A stretch of 64,000 bases of DNA from Myxococcales bacterium (GTDB lineage Bacteria > Myxococcota_A > Polyangia > Palsa-1104), in contig PNAM01000055.1 in NCBI GenBank assembly GCA_003170275.1, positions 23,421-87,420 of the forward strand. Reading direction: 5' to 3'. The notes under the pieces are model-generated. The model ran no database searches. It was not told the origin of the DNA and was given only the letters and a program-made list of their open reading frames with translations. Both the position numbers and the translations under genes were made by a program. The first letter of the stretch is position 1, and each line of letters begins with the position of its first letter. This document shows, one piece after another, positions 34,554 to 43,088 of the stretch.

Positions 34554-37010
34554 GTGGACGCGATCGACGGCGAGCTGCTGGCGGTGTTTCTCCCCGAGGC
34601 GCGCGGCTACCTCGTGGCGATGGTCGGCGCCGATCGTCAGAAGCGCATCGAGGCGGCGCACGGGCTGCGCGGCGCGTGCGCGATGGTCGGGCTGACGCAG
34701 CTCGCCGAGGAGGTCTCGGCGCTCGAAGATCACCTGCGCGCGGGCGAAGACGGCGAGGCCGAGCGGCAGAAGATCTTGCGCGCGATCACCTCGCTGGAGA
34801 CCGGCGTGCCCGCCGAGGTGGCGGCGCCGCCCGATCCGGAGTGGGATCCCGACGAGCTGCGCGGGCTGCGCGCGTTCTTCCTCGACGAGGCGGCCGAGCA
34901 CCTCGAGGCGATCGTCAAGAGCCTGACCGAGCTGCGCGCCGACGCCGCCGATCGCGCGCCGCTGGCGTCGATCCTGCGCAAGCTGCACACCTTCAAGGGC
35001 TCGGCCGGCTCGGTGCAGCTGCTCGAGCTGTCGCAGCTGGCGCACACGCTCGAAGGCGGCGTGATCGCGCTGCGCGATCGCGGCCGATCGCTGGGCGCCG
35101 CCGAGCTCGCGCAGCTGCAGGAGGACATCGACGAGCTGTGCGCGCGCGTCGCCGAGACCGAGCGCGAGGTGCGCCGCGGCGCGCGTGACGACGACGACAG
35201 CGTGCCGGCGCGCAGCCCGCTCGCCGAGCGCTCGCGCTCCGATCGCCGGCTGGTCGAACGCCGCCTCGATGCCGATGCGCAGACCGTGCGCGTCGAGGTG
35301 GAGCGCATCGACGAGCTGATGGACGCGGCGTCCGAGCTGGTGTTCGATCGCACGCGCATCGTGCGCCGGCTGCAGGAGCTCGACGGCTGCGTGCGCGACG
35401 TGGCCAAGGTGCGCGCCGCGCTCCACGCCGCGCTGGTCCAGATCGAGGCGCTCAAGGCCGCGCCCGAGATCACCACGCGCGTCAGCGAGATCGCCACCGA
35501 GCTCAACGACGTGCTCGCCGGCCTGGTGCGCGCGGCGCAGGGCGCGGGCGAAGACGCCGAAGGGCTGCAGCGCACCTCGGGCACGCTGCAAGAAGGCATC
35601 CGCCGCGTGCGCATGATGGCGGTCGGCCGGCTGTTCGCGCGGCTGGAGGCGCCCCTGCGCGAGCTGGCGCGGCGCGAGGGCAAGCAGATCCGCTTCGTCA
35701 CCGCCGGCGAGGAGACCGAGATCGACAAGGCGGTGGTCGAGCGCGTGGCCGAGCCGCTGCTCCACCTGGTGCGCAACGCGGTCGCGCACGGCATCGAGCC
35801 GCCCGAGGTGCGCCTCGCCTTCGGCAAGCCGCCGCAGGGCACGCTCGCCATCTCCGCGCGCCACGAAGGCGACGCGATCGAGATCCGCGTGCAGGACGAC
35901 GGGCAGGGCATCGATCTCGAGGGCGTGCGCCGCGCGCTGGTGGCGGGCCACCGCGTCTCCGAAGCAGAGGCCCGCGAGCTCGAGGAGCCGGCGCTCTACG
36001 CCACGCTGTTCGAGCCCGGCGTGTCCACCCGCCTGACCGCCGACGATCTGGCCGGGCGCGGCGTCGGCCTCGACGCGGTCAAGGACGCGATTGCGCGCCT
36101 GGGCGGCTCGGTGCGCGTCACCTCGGAGGCTGGCCGCGGCGCCGCGTTCAGCATCCGCCTGCCGCTCACCACCGCAGTGCAGCAGGCGCTGCTCTTCAAG
36201 GTGGGCGGGCAGGTCTACGCGGTGCCGGCCGCGCGCGTCCAGGAAGCGCTCTCGATCACCGCCGAAGATCTGCGCCCCGGTCCCGACGGCCTCGATCGCC
36301 TGGCGGTGCCCGGCCCCGACGGCATCCGCGAGCTCCCGCTGGTGCGCACCGGCGCGCTGCTCGGCGTGCCCGCGCCGCCCGGCCCGAGCTCACGCCGCTC
36401 GGCGCTGGTGATCACCTCGCCGCTCGCCGACGGCCAGACCTTCGCCATGACCTGCGACAAGGTGATCGGCCCGCGCGAGATCGTGGTGCGCTCGCTCGGC
36501 CCGCTGCTCGCCGCGCTGCCGCTCTACGCCGGCGCCACCATTTCCGGCGCGGGCAAGGTGCAGCTCATCCTCGACGTCGCGCACCTGGCCGAGCACGCCC
36601 GCCGCGGCGTGCACGCGGTCCGCCCGACGCGCGCGCTCGGCCCGCGCCGCATCCTGGTCGTCGACGACTCGCGCGCGATCCGCGAGGCCGCGTCGCTGAT
36701 CCTGTTGCAAGGCGGCTACTCCGTGGAGACCGCGTCCGACGGCTGGGACGCGTGGGAGCTGTTGCAAGACCGCCCCTTCGATCTGCTCCTGACCGATCTG
36801 GAGATGCCCCGCCTCGACGGCCACGAGCTGATCGCCAAGGTGCGCCGCTCCGCCGAGCTCGCCACGCTCCCGGTCGTCGTCGTGTCCTCGCGCACGGCCG
36901 ACACCATGCGCGGCCGCATCCTTCAGTCGGGCGCCGACGGCTTCGTCCCCAAGCCGCTGCGCCGCAAGTCGCTGCTCGACGCCATCGACGCCGCGCTCCG
37001 CAAGCCCTAG
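34554..37010 (+). CDS. cheA: CheA-type histidine kinase with two HPt-like regions and receiver
   Basis: An 818-residue hybrid CheA starting at GTG. A first HPt-like region has His36 in AAHGLRGACA. A second, more canonical HPt has His145 in LHTFKGSAG. Then come a dimerisation helix pair, the HATPase domain (LVRNAVAHGIEPPEVR, VQDDGQGID, GRGVGLDAV) and a CheW-like domain (ALLFKVGGQVYAVPAARV). A C-terminal receiver begins near 698 with DD at 704-705, Asp748 in LLTDLEMP and Lys800. Phosphate could pass within the protein or to the two upstream receivers. The layout resembles the Frz and Chp/pilus-type systems rather than flagellar CheA. No P2 domain is evident. Confidence 0.92.
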   Translation: MDAIDGELLAVFLPEARGYLVAMVGADRQKRIEAAHGLRGACAMVGLTQLAEEVSALEDHLRAGEDGEAERQKILRAITSLETGVPAEVAAPPDPEWDPDELRGLRAFFLDEAAEHLEAIVKSLTELRADAADRAPLASILRKLHTFKGSAGSVQLLELSQLAHTLEGGVIALRDRGRSLGAAELAQLQEDIDELCARVAETEREVRRGARDDDDSVPARSPLAERSRSDRRLVERRLDADAQTVRVEVERIDELMDAASELVFDRTRIVRRLQELDGCVRDVAKVRAALHAALVQIEALKAAPEITTRVSEIATELNDVLAGLVRAAQGAGEDAEGLQRTSGTLQEGIRRVRMMAVGRLFARLEAPLRELARREGKQIRFVTAGEETEIDKAVVERVAEPLLHLVRNAVAHGIEPPEVRLAFGKPPQGTLAISARHEGDAIEIRVQDDGQGIDLEGVRRALVAGHRVSEAEARELEEPALYATLFEPGVSTRLTADDLAGRGVGLDAVKDAIARLGGSVRVTSEAGRGAAFSIRLPLTTAVQQALLFKVGGQVYAVPAARVQEALSITAEDLRPGPDGLDRLAVPGPDGIRELPLVRTGALLGVPAPPGPSSRRSALVITSPLADGQTFAMTCDKVIGPREIVVRSLGPLLAALPLYAGATISGAGKVQLILDVAHLAEHARRGVHAVRPTRALGPRRILVVDDSRAIREAASLILLQGGYSVETASDGWDAWELLQDRPFDLLLTDLEMPRLDGHELIAKVRRSAELATLPVVVVSSRTADTMRGRILQSGADGFVPKPLRRKSLLDAIDAALRKP

Positions 37011-37020
37011 CCTTCGCGAG

Positions 37021-38205
37021 CTACATGCACAGCGAGGCGGAGCTGCAGGTGCTCGTGACCGCGTCGCAGGCGGTGCGCTGCTCGCATTGCGAATCGAGGC
37101 CGGGGGTGCAAGCGCCGCCCTCGGGCACCGCGGGCTTGCAGGTGTTGGTCGCGAGATCGCAGTAGCCGAGATCGCAGGTCATGCTGCAGGTGCTGCCGAG
37201 CACGGTGTCGAGATCGCAGGTCGTGCCGTTGCACTGCTCGAACATCTTGCAGCCGGTGTCGCCGGAGGTCGCCAGGCTGCAGGCGCCGTCGCGGGCGATC
37301 GGCGGCGCGCACTTGCCGAGCGTCATGGTCGAGGTGTCCGCGTGCGGGCACAACAGGCCGGCGGCGCAGGCGGTGGTGTCGCCGCAGTCCTGCCCGATGG
37401 TCGCGAGCAACGCGCACACCGGCTGGGCGAGCGTGAAGTCGCAGTACAGTCCGGCGCCGCACGGATTGGTCTGGAAGTCGTTGAAGCAGCGATCGCCCGC
37501 CACGCCGAGCGCGCCGCAGGTGCCGCTCAGGTAGTCGGCGGTGGGAATGCAGACCAGCCCGGCCTTGCAGCGAATCGAGCCGTCCTGCGCGCAGGTCTGC
37601 CCCACGTCGGGACGGGCGACGCACGCGTTGTTGATGCAGTTGTCGTTCGGCGTGCAGCTGCCGCACGGGCCGGGCGCGGCGCACTTGCCCGCCGTGCAGG
37701 CCGCGTCGTCCTGGCACTGAAAGCCGAAGCAGCAAGCGCCGCCCTGCGCGACGTTGCCGCTGAACACGCGCGCGCACGCCTCGACCGCCGTGGTGTGGAT
37801 CGGCAGCGCGTAACCGGCGTACGTGCAGTCGCTGCCGCTCCACGCGTCGAGGCAGCCCTGCGCAGCGATCGGGTCGTAGGCGATCCGTCCGGCGGCCAGC
37901 GCGGCGGGAATGCCGTCGAAGTCCAGGTTGAAGCTGCGCAGAAAGGTCTCGCAGCTCGACTCCTGCGCGGCGTCGAGAAAGCCGCACGTCTGCAGCCGCT
38001 GGCAGCGCAGCTGGACGACCTCGACCATGAACTCGGCGGCGGTCGGGAGCACGGGAGCGAGATCCGGCGCGGTCGCGAGATCGCCCTCCTCCACCACCAG
38101 CAGGTCCGCCGGCATGGCCAGGTCCGGGTTCATCCCTGCGTCGGGCGTGGCGGCGGACGAGCCGCACCCGCACGCGAGCGCGGCCAACCACACCAGCCGC
38201 TTCAT
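37021..38205 (-). CDS. Cys-rich lipoprotein (Dickkopf-like style)
   Basis: A 394-residue lipoprotein. The start ATG (KRLVWLAALACGCG) overlaps the stop of uppP by 4 bp; the long in-frame extension upstream is a shadow of uppP. The signal ends in LACGCG. A ~110-residue helical region follows (QLRCQRLQTCGFLDAAQESSC), then many CxxGxxC-type pairs: 'CTAGKCAAPGPCGSC', 'CKAGLVCIPTADYL', 'CAAGLLCPHADTS'. This is the pattern of abundant disulphide-rich surface lipoproteins in Myxococcota. The function is unknown. It is coupled to uppP, but no functional link is obvious. Confidence 0.78.
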   Translation of the reverse strand: MKRLVWLAALACGCGSSAATPDAGMNPDLAMPADLLVVEEGDLATAPDLAPVLPTAAEFMVEVVQLRCQRLQTCGFLDAAQESSCETFLRSFNLDFDGIPAALAAGRIAYDPIAAQGCLDAWSGSDCTYAGYALPIHTTAVEACARVFSGNVAQGGACCFGFQCQDDAACTAGKCAAPGPCGSCTPNDNCINNACVARPDVGQTCAQDGSIRCKAGLVCIPTADYLSGTCGALGVAGDRCFNDFQTNPCGAGLYCDFTLAQPVCALLATIGQDCGDTTACAAGLLCPHADTSTMTLGKCAPPIARDGACSLATSGDTGCKMFEQCNGTTCDLDTVLGSTCSMTCDLGYCDLATNTCKPAVPEGGACTPGLDSQCEQRTACDAVTSTCSSASLCM

Positions 38206-39008
38206 CGCGCGAGCAGCCAGAACGCGAGCGCACCGATGACGATCCGGTAGTACCCGAACGGCTCGAGGCCGCGTGACTTGAGATAGCGCAGAAAGCCGGC
38301 GATCACCGCCCACGCGACCAGGAACGACACCACCATGCCGATGGCCAGCTCCAGCCCGCCGCCGCCGTGCAACAGCTCGTGGCGCGCCTTGTAGCCTTCG
38401 TAGACGGTGGCGGCGCCCAGCGTGGGCAGCCCGAGCAGGAACGAGAACTCGGCGGCGGTCGCCGTCGACAGGCCGGAGAGCTGCCCGGCGACGATGGTGC
38501 ACATCGAGCGCGACGATCCGGGCCACAGCGAGAACACCTGGCCGATGCCCACCGCCAGCCCGCGGCCGACGGTGACGTTCTCCAGCCCGTGCAAGCCATC
38601 GAGGTGCTGGCGCTTGCGCCACAGCTCGACCACGATCATCAGCACGCCGCCGGCGATCAGCGCGCCCGCGACGGGCCACACGCCGAACAGGTGCGCCTTG
38701 ATGGTCTTGCGGAACGCCAGGCCGACGATCGCCGCCGGCAGAAATCCGACCGCCAGCGCCGACGCCAGACGCACCGCCTCGGGCCGTCCCTTGACCAGGC
38801 CCACGCTGCGCTCGGCCAGGAGCTTGCGATAGTGGATCAGCACGGCGAGGATCGCGCCCAGCTGGATCACGATCTCGAACGACTTCTGGCCCTCGCCCTC
38901 GAGGCCCAGCACCTTGCCGGCGAGGATCAGGTGCCCGGTCGACGAGACCGGAAGGTATTCAGTGAGCCCCTCGACGAGGCCCAGGATCGCAGCTTGGAGG
39001 GGATTCAA
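38202..39008 (-). CDS. uppP: Undecaprenyl-diphosphate phosphatase
   Basis: A 268-residue polytopic membrane enzyme of the BacA/UppP family. It removes the distal phosphate from undecaprenyl diphosphate so the lipid carrier of peptidoglycan and other polymers is recycled. Active-site signatures are GLVEGLTEYLPVSSTGH near the N-terminus and LWPGSSRSMCTI near residue 160. Length fits the family (~270). It follows the second CDP-alcohol phosphotransferase by 15 bp on the same strand and overlaps the downstream lipoprotein start. Confidence 0.95.
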   Translation of the reverse strand: MNPLQAAILGLVEGLTEYLPVSSTGHLILAGKVLGLEGEGQKSFEIVIQLGAILAVLIHYRKLLAERSVGLVKGRPEAVRLASALAVGFLPAAIVGLAFRKTIKAHLFGVWPVAGALIAGGVLMIVVELWRKRQHLDGLHGLENVTVGRGLAVGIGQVFSLWPGSSRSMCTIVAGQLSGLSTATAAEFSFLLGLPTLGAATVYEGYKARHELLHGGGGLELAIGMVVSFLVAWAVIAGFLRYLKSRGLEPFGYYRIVIGALAFWLLAR

Positions 39009-39023
39009 AGGAGGGACGCGTCG

Positions 39024-39893
39024 CTAGTTCCGGCCACCCGCCGCGGAGCGAAAGGGAAGCACCACCGGTGCGACGGGAATCGGCAGCAGCGCCGCCTCCG
39101 CCGCCTTCTTGCGCGCCTCGAGATCCAGCCGATCGAGCGTGTGCAGGATGCGCCGCGCCGCGGTCACGTTCGCCGACAGCGCCAGCAGGGCGAGCGCGAT
39201 CACCACCGGCGCGAACATCGGCAGCGCGCCGTGGCCGAGCAGGGTCTCGAAGATCGGCGCCAGCGCGGTCACCACGCCGAGCGAGAGCAGCCGCTCAGGG
39301 CGCTGCATCATGCCGATGTTGACGTCGTTGATACCCAGGCCTTCGGCGCGGGCGCGCGTGTAGCTCACCATCACCGAGCCGAGCGCCGCCGCCATCACCA
39401 CCAGCATCGCCCACGACCCGCGGTAGAAATAGGCCAGGCCACCGAACACCACCAGCTCGGAGTAACGATCCATGACCGAGTCGAAGAACGCGCCGCCGGT
39501 CGTGACCGTGCCGGTGGCGCGCGCCACGCGACCGTCGAAGATGTCGAGGATGCCGGTGAACATATAGAGCCAGCCGCCGAGCGCGAAGCGCCCGGTGCCG
39601 AACGCCCAGGCCGACGCCGCCGCGGTCAAGAGCGAGGTCATGGTGATCGAATTCGGCGACACGCCCATCTTGATGAGCACGCGCTCGTACGGGCGCAGGA
39701 CCCACATCATGTAGTGGCGCAGGTAGCGGCCGAGCAGCTTCGAGGCCGAGCGGCGCGACACGTCCGCGTCGAGCGGGCGCCCGTACAGCCGCGACTTGAG
39801 CTCGTACAAGCCCAGCATCACGACGAAGTACAGGGTGACGCCCAGGGCGGGCGCGAGCGGCTTGAGCGGTCCAAGTATATTCAGGGCGGTCAT
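39024..39893 (-). CDS. CDP-alcohol phosphatidyltransferase
   Basis: A 289-residue integral membrane protein with the complete family motif: DIFDGRVARATG then GAFFDSVMDRYSE (D-x2-D-G-x2-A-R-x8-G-x3-D-x3-D). Several transmembrane helices surround it. It should transfer a phosphatidyl or related group from a CDP-activated donor to an alcohol. The subgroup (PgsA, PIS-like or other) cannot be assigned by eye. It is distinct from the 10.7 kb paralogue and lacks an adjacent nucleotidyltransferase. It is followed at 15 bp by uppP, suggesting an envelope-lipid operon. Confidence 0.85.
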   Translation of the reverse strand: MTALNILGPLKPLAPALGVTLYFVVMLGLYELKSRLYGRPLDADVSRRSASKLLGRYLRHYMMWVLRPYERVLIKMGVSPNSITMTSLLTAAASAWAFGTGRFALGGWLYMFTGILDIFDGRVARATGTVTTGGAFFDSVMDRYSELVVFGGLAYFYRGSWAMLVVMAAALGSVMVSYTRARAEGLGINDVNIGMMQRPERLLSLGVVTALAPIFETLLGHGALPMFAPVVIALALLALSANVTAARRILHTLDRLDLEARKKAAEAALLPIPVAPVVLPFRSAAGGRN

Positions 39894-39977
39894 CGGGGCT
39901 GACTCCTGCTACCCGTGGTCAGCAAGCCAGAGGCCAAGCGGCTTGTCTAATTTTTTGAAGTCTTTTCATGAGCCTGA

Positions 39978-39993
39978 AACACCATCAGGTGTT
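39978..39993. repeat. Inverted repeat between phosphotransferase and HU genes
   Basis: AACACC ATCA GGTGTT forms a perfect 6 bp stem with a 4 base loop. It lies in the 224 bp divergent intergenic region, ~85 bp before the phosphotransferase start and ~125 bp before the HU start. It could be an operator or a small hairpin. No T-tract follows, so it is not a typical terminator. Confidence 0.45.
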
Positions 39994-40005
39994 GAGAGCC
40001 GCTCG

Positions 40006-40048
40006 ATGTGGTGAATCTTCGACAGCATGTGGTGAATCGTGCGACAGG
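40006..40048 (+). repeat. Two tandem 21-22 bp direct repeats upstream of HU gene
   Basis: The two units begin ATGTGGTGAATC and end CGACAG, and are joined head to tail at 40006-40026 and 40027-40048. They differ by one substitution and one inserted base. The period of two helical turns would place two bound proteins on the same face of the DNA, so a regulatory role for the HU gene starting at 40118 is plausible. This is an inference from position. Confidence 0.5.
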
Positions 40049-40117
40049 TAGCGAACCGGCTTGACCCGCCGAGTTCCCGGAACTAGGATGCGCTTCACTT
40101 TCGGGAGGGTGCGCCCC

Positions 40118-40420
40118 ATGAAGAAGTCCGATCTCGTCGATGCGATCGCTGGAAAGGCCGGAGTACCGAAGGCCCAGGTGCAGCAAATGGTCGATGATGT
40201 CTTCGACCTGATCGCGGACGGCCTCTCCAAGGGCGAGAAGATCGACCTGCGTGGCTTCGGCACCTTCAGCGTCCGCGATTCCGCGGCGCGGACGGGCCGC
40301 AATCCGCAGACCGGCGAAGCGATCCAGATTCCGGCGCGTCGCGTCCCCGGCTTCAAGCCGGGCAAGGAGCTCAAGGAGAAGGTCAACAACAAGGGCCCGG
40401 CCGCCGCGGCGTCCGCCTAG
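40118..40420 (+). CDS. HU-family DNA-binding protein
   Basis: A 100-residue HU/IHF-family protein that bends and compacts DNA. The sequence MKKSDLVDAIAGKAGV starts the helical dimerisation region. 'GFGTFSVRDSAARTGRNPQTGE' and RRVPGFKPGKELKEKV carry the DNA-intercalating arm with its Pro tip (RNPQTG). A strong GGAGG at 40104-40108 lies 9 bp before this ATG, so it is preferred over an in-frame ATG at 40088. The Ala-rich C-terminal tail is short. Tandem direct repeats lie ~70 bp upstream. It converges on the HExxH gene with a 4 bp overlap. Confidence 0.93.
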   Translation: MKKSDLVDAIAGKAGVPKAQVQQMVDDVFDLIADGLSKGEKIDLRGFGTFSVRDSAARTGRNPQTGEAIQIPARRVPGFKPGKELKEKVNNKGPAAAASA

Positions 40421-41064
40421 AACGTAAACGCGAGCCCGAGGTTGAAGGCCTTGCCCTGAAGGCTGAGCCACGGCGCCCAGCGTGATCCCGGTACCAGGTA
40501 CCGGTAGATATCCAACAGCGCGGGAACGATGAGCCAGATTCCGATCGGCCAGGTCGGGATCTGGAGCCCGCGCGCCATCGTGTTCACGTCGCTCTGCGGC
40601 GGGCCGATGCCGGCCAGCGCGGTGATGCCGTAGCCGAGCGAGAGCCCGACGTCGAGCACCAGGATCCCCTTCAGGAACGCGCGGCGCTGCGAGCGCATCT
40701 TGGGCGCCAACCACAGCACCAGCTCCGACGACAGCGACTGCACGTTGAAGCCCATCGACGCCACCACGTACTGCTGCTGGCCGGTGAGGTTGCAGCACGG
40801 CTGGATGGCGAAGAACGGGAACGGCCCGAGGTCGGTGCGCACGAACGAGATCGACTTGCCGTAAGCCAGGTCGGCGATCACGTGGCCGAGCTCGTGCGAC
40901 ACGAAGCCTGAGAGCGCGCCGAGCGCGAACCAGCAGTAGTCCGTGAAGTGGCGAAAGTCCGCTTCGGGCGCGACCAGCCAGCGCGGCTTCGGCTTGGGCT
41001 CGGCGCGCGCGAGCTGGAGCGACAGCGTCAGCGCGACGAGACAGGCGGCCGCGCGTCGGGGCAC
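40417..41064 (-). CDS. Membrane protein with HExxH metallopeptidase motif
   Basis: A 215-residue protein starting at GTG with a signal-like N-terminus (RRAAACLVALTLSLQLARA). HELGH at residues 57-61 sits within hydrophobic sequence 'ALGALSGFVSHELGHVIADL', reminiscent of site-2-type intramembrane zinc proteases. A GFNVQ segment follows, with more hydrophobic stretches (LVLDVGLSLGYGITALAG, WPIGIWLIVPALLDI). The NPDG-like third-ligand motif of M50 peptidases is not obvious, so proteolysis is only a possibility. The N-terminus overlaps the upstream MFS gene by 37 bp. Confidence 0.65.
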   Translation of the reverse strand: MPRRAAACLVALTLSLQLARAEPKPKPRWLVAPEADFRHFTDYCWFALGALSGFVSHELGHVIADLAYGKSISFVRTDLGPFPFFAIQPCCNLTGQQQYVVASMGFNVQSLSSELVLWLAPKMRSQRRAFLKGILVLDVGLSLGYGITALAGIGPPQSDVNTMARGLQIPTWPIGIWLIVPALLDIYRYLVPGSRWAPWLSLQGKAFNLGLAFTF

Positions 41065-42290
41065 GCGGGCATCGTAACCGACCCGCGCGCGCGTCGCGAG
41101 ACCCAGGCGACGATTCCGGTGCACAAGAGGCACGAGAGCGCGCCCACCAGCACCGCGATGCGCGGGCCGTGCGCGTCGGCGAGCCAGCCCAGCCACAGTG
41201 TGCCGAACGACCACAGCCCGTAGTCGAGCAGGAAGATCGACATCACGCGGCCGCGATAGCGATCGTCGGTGGCGCCGTGCACGGCGGCGATCGCGCTGGT
41301 GCGGAACACCATCTGCGCGCCGCCCACCAGCGCGAGCGCGAGCAGCGACAGCCACATGCGGCCCGAGAGCGCGAACAGCACCAGCGCGCCGACCAGCGTG
41401 AGCACCGCGCGATACAACAGGCGGCGCGTGCCCGGCTGGCGGCCGCGCCGCGCGATCCACAGCGACGCGATCACCGCCCCGACCCCGGGCGCGGCCAGGA
41501 GCGCGCCGTACGCCCGCTCGCCGCCGTGCAGCACGTCGGTGGCGAACAGCGGCAGCAGGCGCGAGAACGCCATCGCCAGCGCGGCGATCCCGTACGCGAT
41601 CGCCACCGGCACCCACAGCTGCTCGCGCGCGCCGACGTAGCGGAACCCGTCGTAGAGCTCGCGCTTGATCGTCGACGGCGGCCGCACCTCGGCCGGGCGC
41701 GGCCGCCAGTGCATGAGCAGCAGCGCCACCAGGATGCCGACGAAGCTCACCGCGTTGATCGCCAGGCACCCCGAGACGCCGAGCAGGCCGAGCAGCGCGC
41801 CGCCCAGCGACGGGCCGATCACCTGCGTGAGGTTGATGCCCGCGGAGTTGAGCGCCACGCCCGCCTGCAGCTCGGCGGGCGGCACCAGCGCCGGAATGAT
41901 CGCGTGACGCGCGGTCAGGTGCAGCGTGTCGGCGATCCCGAGCACCACCGACAGCACCATCAGGTGCGTGAAGGTAACCACGCCGAACGCGACCAGCGAG
42001 AACAACAAGATCGACTGCACCATCGCCACCACCTGCGTGACGATCAGGAGCTGCCGGCGGTCGACGCGATCGACGATCACCCCGCCGAGGGTGCCGAGCA
42101 CCAGGCGCGGCAGCAGCTGGCAGAACGCGATCACGCCGAGCTTGAGCGCCGAGTGCGTGAGCGTGAACACCAGCCAGCTCTGCGCCATCGACTGCAGGAT
42201 GTCCCCGGTGTGCGAGACCAGCGTGCCGCCGAACAGGAGCGCGAAATCTCGATGACGGAGCACGGCCAGACCACCGTGCCGCTGCGCCAT
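41028..42290 (-). CDS. MFS transporter (EntS/MFS_3-like)
   Basis: A 420-residue transporter with about 12 transmembrane helices. The start is the ATG of MAQRHGGLAVLRHRDF, matching family N-termini; a 14-residue basic extension upstream is less likely. The family signatures 'FALLFGGTLVSHTGDILQSM' and GVIVDRVDRRQLLI (helix 2-3 loop) are present, and the second half repeats with DDRYRGRVMSIF. MFS_3 members export siderophores, macrolides or other small molecules by proton antiport. The substrate here is unknown. It overlaps the start of the HExxH gene by 37 bp. Confidence 0.88.
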   Translation of the reverse strand: MAQRHGGLAVLRHRDFALLFGGTLVSHTGDILQSMAQSWLVFTLTHSALKLGVIAFCQLLPRLVLGTLGGVIVDRVDRRQLLIVTQVVAMVQSILLFSLVAFGVVTFTHLMVLSVVLGIADTLHLTARHAIIPALVPPAELQAGVALNSAGINLTQVIGPSLGGALLGLLGVSGCLAINAVSFVGILVALLLMHWRPRPAEVRPPSTIKRELYDGFRYVGAREQLWVPVAIAYGIAALAMAFSRLLPLFATDVLHGGERAYGALLAAPGVGAVIASLWIARRGRQPGTRRLLYRAVLTLVGALVLFALSGRMWLSLLALALVGGAQMVFRTSAIAAVHGATDDRYRGRVMSIFLLDYGLWSFGTLWLGWLADAHGPRIAVLVGALSCLLCTGIVAWVSRRARGSVTMPACPDARPPVSSR

Positions 42291-42387
42291 CGATGTCCGC
42301 TCCACTACCAGAAGCCGCCTCCTTGCCCTCAAAGCGTAACGCGCACCCGGGGGTGGCGCACGTCTTTCGCGTCGGGCGGGAGCGGTG

Positions 42388-43044
42388 CTACGGGATGCAG
42401 CTGGTGGCTTGGACTTCGACGCCCTCGACGAGGATCTTCACGCCGGCGCAGCGGTACGGCACGGTGCCGTTCGGAGGAACGGGGCAGGGAGCGCCGGCCC
42501 CGCAGGCGCGGAAGCAGGTGCCGTTGGAGCCGCAGAAGCCGGTGCGGCAGGTCGAGCCGTCGGTGCACGCTGCGCCCGGCAGCCCCTGGCCGACCGAGTG
42601 CGCGCAGAACCACGCGACCATCTTGTTGGACGGATCGGTGATGAACGGCTCACACGACAGCGTGTCGGTAACCGCAGAGAAACATTGGTTTTCTTGCGCC
42701 GTTCCGCCGGCGTCGCAGGGGTGTCCGGCCGGCGTGGCGGCGTCCGACGGCGGTGGGTCGCAGTAGCCCTTCATGCACATCGAGGACATCGGACACTTGC
42801 GGTCGAGCATGTACTGCCCGTTGGCGCACTCGCCCGAGCCGGTGTTGGCCAGGCACTGCCGCTGGCCGTCCGTGCACACCGACGCGAGATCCGAGGGATG
42901 CCCGGCCAGATCGTGCGCGCCCGTGCCACCGTCGGAGAGGCCGCTGCCGTCGGAGCCGACGATCGTCGGGCCGACGTAGAACGGGTTGGCAGCCGTACAC
43001 GCCGAGAGCAGCAGAGCTGCGGCTGCCGTCGAGCAATACCTCAT
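42388..43044 (-). CDS. Cys-rich lipoprotein
   Basis: A 218-residue lipoprotein with signal RYCSTAAAALLLSAC (lipobox LLSAC). A Gly/Asp-rich spacer is followed by disulphide-type pairs: CTDGQRQCLANTGSGEC, 'CPMSSMCMKGYC', CTDGSTCRTGFCGSNGTC. An in-frame GTG three codons upstream is an alternative start. The C-terminus (VPYRCAGVKILVEGVEVQ) may form a small beta domain. It is another member of the abundant lipoprotein group in this window. The function is unknown. Confidence 0.75.
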   Translation of the reverse strand: MRYCSTAAAALLLSACTAANPFYVGPTIVGSDGSGLSDGGTGAHDLAGHPSDLASVCTDGQRQCLANTGSGECANGQYMLDRKCPMSSMCMKGYCDPPPSDAATPAGHPCDAGGTAQENQCFSAVTDTLSCEPFITDPSNKMVAWFCAHSVGQGLPGAACTDGSTCRTGFCGSNGTCFRACGAGAPCPVPPNGTVPYRCAGVKILVEGVEVQATSCIP

Positions 43045-43088
43045 CGACGACACATATCATTCGCGCACGCGGCCGTAAAGTAAGCGGC

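Noticed and set aside
39894..40117. A rho-independent terminator in the inverted repeat before HU
   Set aside because: The 6 bp stem is short and no T-run follows in either direction.
40088..40117. Use of the upstream ATG as the HU start
   Set aside because: The GGAGG site falls after it and before the ATG at 40118, where family members also begin.
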